Below, piece by piece: positions 63,764-64,000 of a stretch of DNA of 64,000 nt (positions are counted from its first letter, which is position 1; the number at the start of each line of letters is the position of its first letter). The position numbers and the translations under genes are program-made. The stretch is from Pseudomonas oryzihabitans (lineage in GTDB: Bacteria > Pseudomonadota > Gammaproteobacteria > Pseudomonadales > Pseudomonadaceae): positions 1-64,000 of the forward strand of contig NZ_CP021645.1 of assembly GCF_006384975.1 (NCBI RefSeq), in the 5' to 3' direction. The notes under the pieces were generated by a model. That model ran no database searches. It worked only from the letters and a program-made list of their open reading frames with translations, and was not told where the DNA came from.

Positions 63764-64000
63764 TCAACTGATGAAGAACTGTCGTTCTCTTGGCAGGTGT
63801 TTGGCGTAGCGCTCGAGCAGCTCTGGCTGGTCCTGCAGTAGGCGCTCGACATCGAGCACCGTACGGTCCTGGCCCCGTTGCCATCGAATGGAGCCGTGCG
63901 GGAAATCCCCGTAGGTGGCGTCGCCCAAGGCCTGCTGGCGAAAGTCACACCGTGCGCCTGAGTCCTGCGGATACAGCCGCGTGAGTGCCTTACCTGCAGA
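63764..64000 (-). CDS. partial ICE-type protein, N-terminus beyond the window
   Basis: The last 78 codons are open to the window edge: LTRLYPQDSGARCDFRQQAL, GDATYGDFPHGSIRWQRGQD and LLQDQPELLERYAKHLPRER, ending QFFIS and TGA 63764-63766. Good codon use and position directly upstream of radC support a real gene. No family recognised. Confidence 0.55.
   Translation of the reverse strand, partial: SAGKALTRLYPQDSGARCDFRQQALGDATYGDFPHGSIRWQRGQDRTVLDVERLLQDQPELLERYAKHLPRERQFFIS

Overview
The window reads as Pseudomonas DNA (high GC, Pseudomonas-type mandelate, cio, nirA and Nit1C genes; the species cannot be fixed from the sequence). It is a mosaic of four blocks.

(1) Positions 1-17.2 kb are the right part of a lambda/HK97-like siphovirus prophage, all genes rightward: prohead protease, capsid, connector, head-tail joining, tail tube, tail chaperone with a programmed -1 frameshift, tape measure, tail tip, fibres, a putative muralytic enzyme and nested Rz/Rz1 spanins. 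It ends at a displaced 3' half of tRNA-Pro(GGG), the likely attR. Genes in the first 4.2 kb carry many one-base losses in short G/C runs and look like sequence errors rather than decay.

(2) Positions 17.5-19.3 kb are a mobile-element graveyard: a complete 910-bp IS5-family (IS427-type) element and remnants of IS481- and IS3-family transposases.

(3) Positions 19.3-60.4 kb are a catabolic and cyanide island. From the left: LysR regulator; benzoylformate decarboxylase (mdlC); aromatic-acid MFS permease; benzaldehyde-type dehydrogenase; then leftward mandelate dehydrogenase (mdlB), a second MFS permease and a nitrilase with the canonical Glu-Lys-Cys triad; AraC and LuxR regulators; a secreted amidase (possibly mandelamide hydrolase); two OprB-like porins; and a secreted GH3 beta-glucosidase. 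Next come a non-oxidative hydroxyarylate decarboxylase operon (vdcBCD-type) with a divergent MarR regulator; the cyanide-insensitive oxidase operon cioAB with a DUF2474 peptide and an aminotransferase; a MocR regulator divergent from a sirohaem reductase (nirA-like) and a DUF934 gene; a second, 99% identical copy of the aldehyde dehydrogenase followed by a coniferyl-alcohol-dehydrogenase-like SDR; and a sigma-54 activator (nitA, frameshifted) divergent from the complete seven-gene Nit1C cluster (nitBCDEFGH).

Read together, the genes suggest a route for plant cyanogenic or aromatic glucosides: porin uptake, beta-glucosidase release of a cyanohydrin such as mandelonitrile, nitrilase and amidase to mandelate, mdlB/mdlC/ALDH to benzoate. 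The HCN that leaks from cyanohydrins would be tolerated through CioAB and the nirA block and could be assimilated by Nit1C. Each part is recognisable from known families; the combination as one system is inference. No mandelate racemase, hydroxynitrile lyase or ben genes are visible in the window.

(4) Positions 60.7-64 kb hold short genes of the kind found in integrative conjugative elements (RadC/JAB protein, XRE regulator, small membrane and lipoproteins), so the island may be ICE cargo.
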